From NCBI GenBank assembly GCA_918026815.1, contig CAKJVC010000090.1:248001-312000 (forward strand): DNA of 64,000 bases, read 5' to 3'. Each line of letters starts with the position of its first letter. Positions within the stretch are counted from its first letter, which is position 1. Made by a program: the position numbers and the translations under genes. The notes beneath the pieces were generated by a model, which saw only the letters and a program-made list of their open reading frames with translations, was not told where the DNA came from and ran no database searches. Origin of the DNA: Chalara sp. BL73. Taxonomy: Eukaryota > Ascomycota > Leotiomycetes > Helotiales. Positions 62,249 through 64,000 of this stretch are shown piece after piece.

Positions 62249-63649
62249 TTTAAGATTATTTGTTATATAAAATCTCTGTACGGTATAAGATTATGAAGTT
62301 GTAGCTGATGACTGGAGAAATGAAAGGTAAAAGCCGACCCTTACGATAACTACGACGTGGGGAACAGGAGGGCCTTACCACCCCGGCCCGAATAAAGATA
62401 ACCCACGCCAAAGAGTAATCCAACGGTATAGGTGACTTATTTCCTTATCTCAGAAGGAGGAAGTAATGCGTATATATTGGGCTAGGTTTTTTTCTGACAT
62501 CTCCTTGGTCCCCTTTGGCACTTGGTTGGTTTAAATTGTTTTTGGGTTTATTTTGTTTTAAGTTACTTTTGTATGAGGTGGCAATCAGCTGTTATCTGCC
62601 ATTACAAAGAAGCCGAAATGTTGCTTTTGGACTATAGAATTGTTTAACACCGCACCGAGGACCTAGCGTTAAAGCTAAGACCTGACTGTAGGTAGTATGG
62701 CTTACGGGCCCGTATGACTCATCAGGGTCACGTGGTCTGCACAACCCCCCATTTTGTAGAATCTAGAGTAGAACCTAATACAACAACAATTACCATATCC
62801 ACCAAGAGCAAGAGCGTGGCCTATTATATAGAGCTACGCCTTTTGCCACGTGGATGGTAAGGGAGGGGCATACCAACACTAACTATTACGGCTCTTTTTC
62901 ACACAATTGAACGCCAGAGTTCTATTATAACGCAACCTTGTTTCTGTATAAGTCTTAAAATAATTTGCTAGCAAAGCAGTTGCCTAAATCATCTGCTATA
63001 GCTGTCCAACTAGTCGCCAAGATAGGACTAGTACAAATCCCCTTCCATATAGTAAATGCTAAATATGTGCGAATATTGTCATACACAGGGACGTTTGTAT
63101 CTAGTGTACTTGATTGAAGCTCAGGTTTCTTGGCGACTCAGCTACTCATTCATATTATCAATGCCTCCTATGTAAGTTGCAGGGGGCTAGCAATGAAGTT
63201 GGGCGTATCACAACACGGGCTATCATGAGAAGGGATATTGTGGGCCTGGGAAGCGTTGTGTTTCATTTTCTGACGTTTATGTATCCGACTGAACATACTA
63301 AGGAGAAGAAGTACTATTTCACACTTAAGCTAACACTGCGCCTCTTCTCGTTTTCCAGATCAACTCCAATTCAATGCTATCCTCATCCAGAAGTAGGCCG
63401 GAGCTTTACTCCCTTGTCATGTTAAAAACCATACGTGCGGTATTGTCTGAAAAGGGAAATTGGAAATAGCCTGGCAATCGAGTTGGGGAGGAATTTAGGT
63501 TATGAATAGAGACGGAGAGATGACTTATATAAAATAGTAAAAAATCCATCTCCTTGAATGAGACCTTCACGCTCCACTGCTATGGGCAATTACCTATGAT
63601 ATAACGTGGATCTATTTTTATGAGGGTCTAGTTCGGGATCCTTGGGAGC
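62249..63649. other. Intergenic region
   Basis: A/T-rich stretches and a GGTCACGTGGTC palindrome-like site near 62727–62738. No gene is supported. Confidence 0.45.
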
Positions 63650-63949
63650 TGTCACGGCCCTGGCCTTTTCTGGCTTGGAGCTTAGCACCGGATGTCCTAG
63701 AGCTCGGGCGGAGCTCAGCACCGGACACCGCAAAGCTCGCCTATCCTGGCCTCCGGCAAGTTCTTGTATATAGAGCACTGCTTTCCTTCCCTTCTTCTGT
63801 CCGTAGCTTGTTCTCTTAGTTATGACAATTGATAGTTGTTTACACCTCTGAGTCTTTCTACCTAGACCTACGGATCGAGATCCCTATTCAGCTTGAGTTG
63901 TTAGAGGAGCCTGTTTGGGCTCCCTGGGGATTATCGCCAAAACTTGACA
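63650..63949. mobile_element. Candidate retrotransposon LTR (300 bp)
   Basis: The segment begins TGTCA and ends TGACA, the inverted TG...CA ends of LTRs. On the plus strand it has a TATATAG box at about 63767–63773, and two 33-bp-spaced direct repeats (GGAGCTTAGCACCGG and GGAGCTCAGCACCGG) near 63677 and 63710. The five bases outside each end do not match (GGAGC against AGAAT), so it is not an intact solo LTR with a 5-bp duplication. It may be one end of an element continuing past the window. No primer-binding site or gag/pol sequence is visible in the remaining 51 bases. Confidence 0.5.
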
Positions 63950-64000
63950 AGAATGAAACAAAAAGGTCTCAATCTATATCTAGCCTGATTAGAGATGAAA

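Noticed and set aside
1..64000. Biosynthetic gene cluster, CRISPR array or rRNA genes
   Set aside because: None of the expected core enzymes, repeat-spacer patterns or rRNA motifs is present.

Overview
The window looks like nuclear DNA of a filamentous ascomycete (Pezizomycotina). Genes have short introns (mostly 41–80 nt) with GT–AG ends and CTAAC/CTGAC-like branch sites. They encode eukaryotic proteins such as a mitochondrial i-AAA protease, V-ATPase subunit a, Cdc24, an F-box/WD40 protein and a Dsc2-like membrane protein. Several families are typical of Pezizomycotina. A leotiomycete is my guess from general resemblance; nothing here proves it.

Layout. 1–4.3 kb: the 5' end of a minus-strand gene, then mostly non-coding DNA with a degraded membrane-protein gene. 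4.4–18 kb is gene dense: a nuclear low-complexity protein (-), divergent MRP10 (+), CDC24 (-), divergent FWD-1-like F-box/WD40 protein (+), and a type II membrane glycosyltransferase-like protein (+). A 103-residue small protein sits at 19.3 kb (+). 19.7–34.5 kb is a gene desert of almost 15 kb with simple repeats. It ends at a four-finger C2H2 transcription factor (+, 34.5–35.9 kb). 37.7–49.1 kb is dense again: ING/PHD protein (-), dehydrodolichyl diphosphate synthase Rer2 (-), Dsc2-like protein (+), V-ATPase subunit a (+) and a PLP aminotransferase (+). 50.3–52.3 kb holds a ten-exon gene (-) for a glycine-rich, probably GPI-anchored surface protein. 53.9–56.4 kb encodes Yme1 (+). 57.2–60.2 kb encodes a USP-type deubiquitinase (-) whose frame is broken twice. 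60.9–62.2 kb is an F-box-like hypothetical (-). The last 350 bp contain a 300-bp candidate LTR with TGTCA/TGACA ends.

The genes are mostly housekeeping: polarity (Cdc24), ubiquitin-dependent turnover (F-box/WD40, Dsc2-like, USP), glycosylation and lipid carrier (Rer2, glycosyltransferase), mitochondria (Mrp10, Yme1), chromatin (ING) and vacuolar acidification. They do not form a metabolic cluster. The most unusual locus is the glycine-rich surface protein: its Gly tracts sit on separate micro-exons, several of them frame-symmetric, and one intron plus micro-exon has clearly been duplicated. Exon models were built by hand from splice consensus and frame arithmetic; uncertain boundaries are stated.
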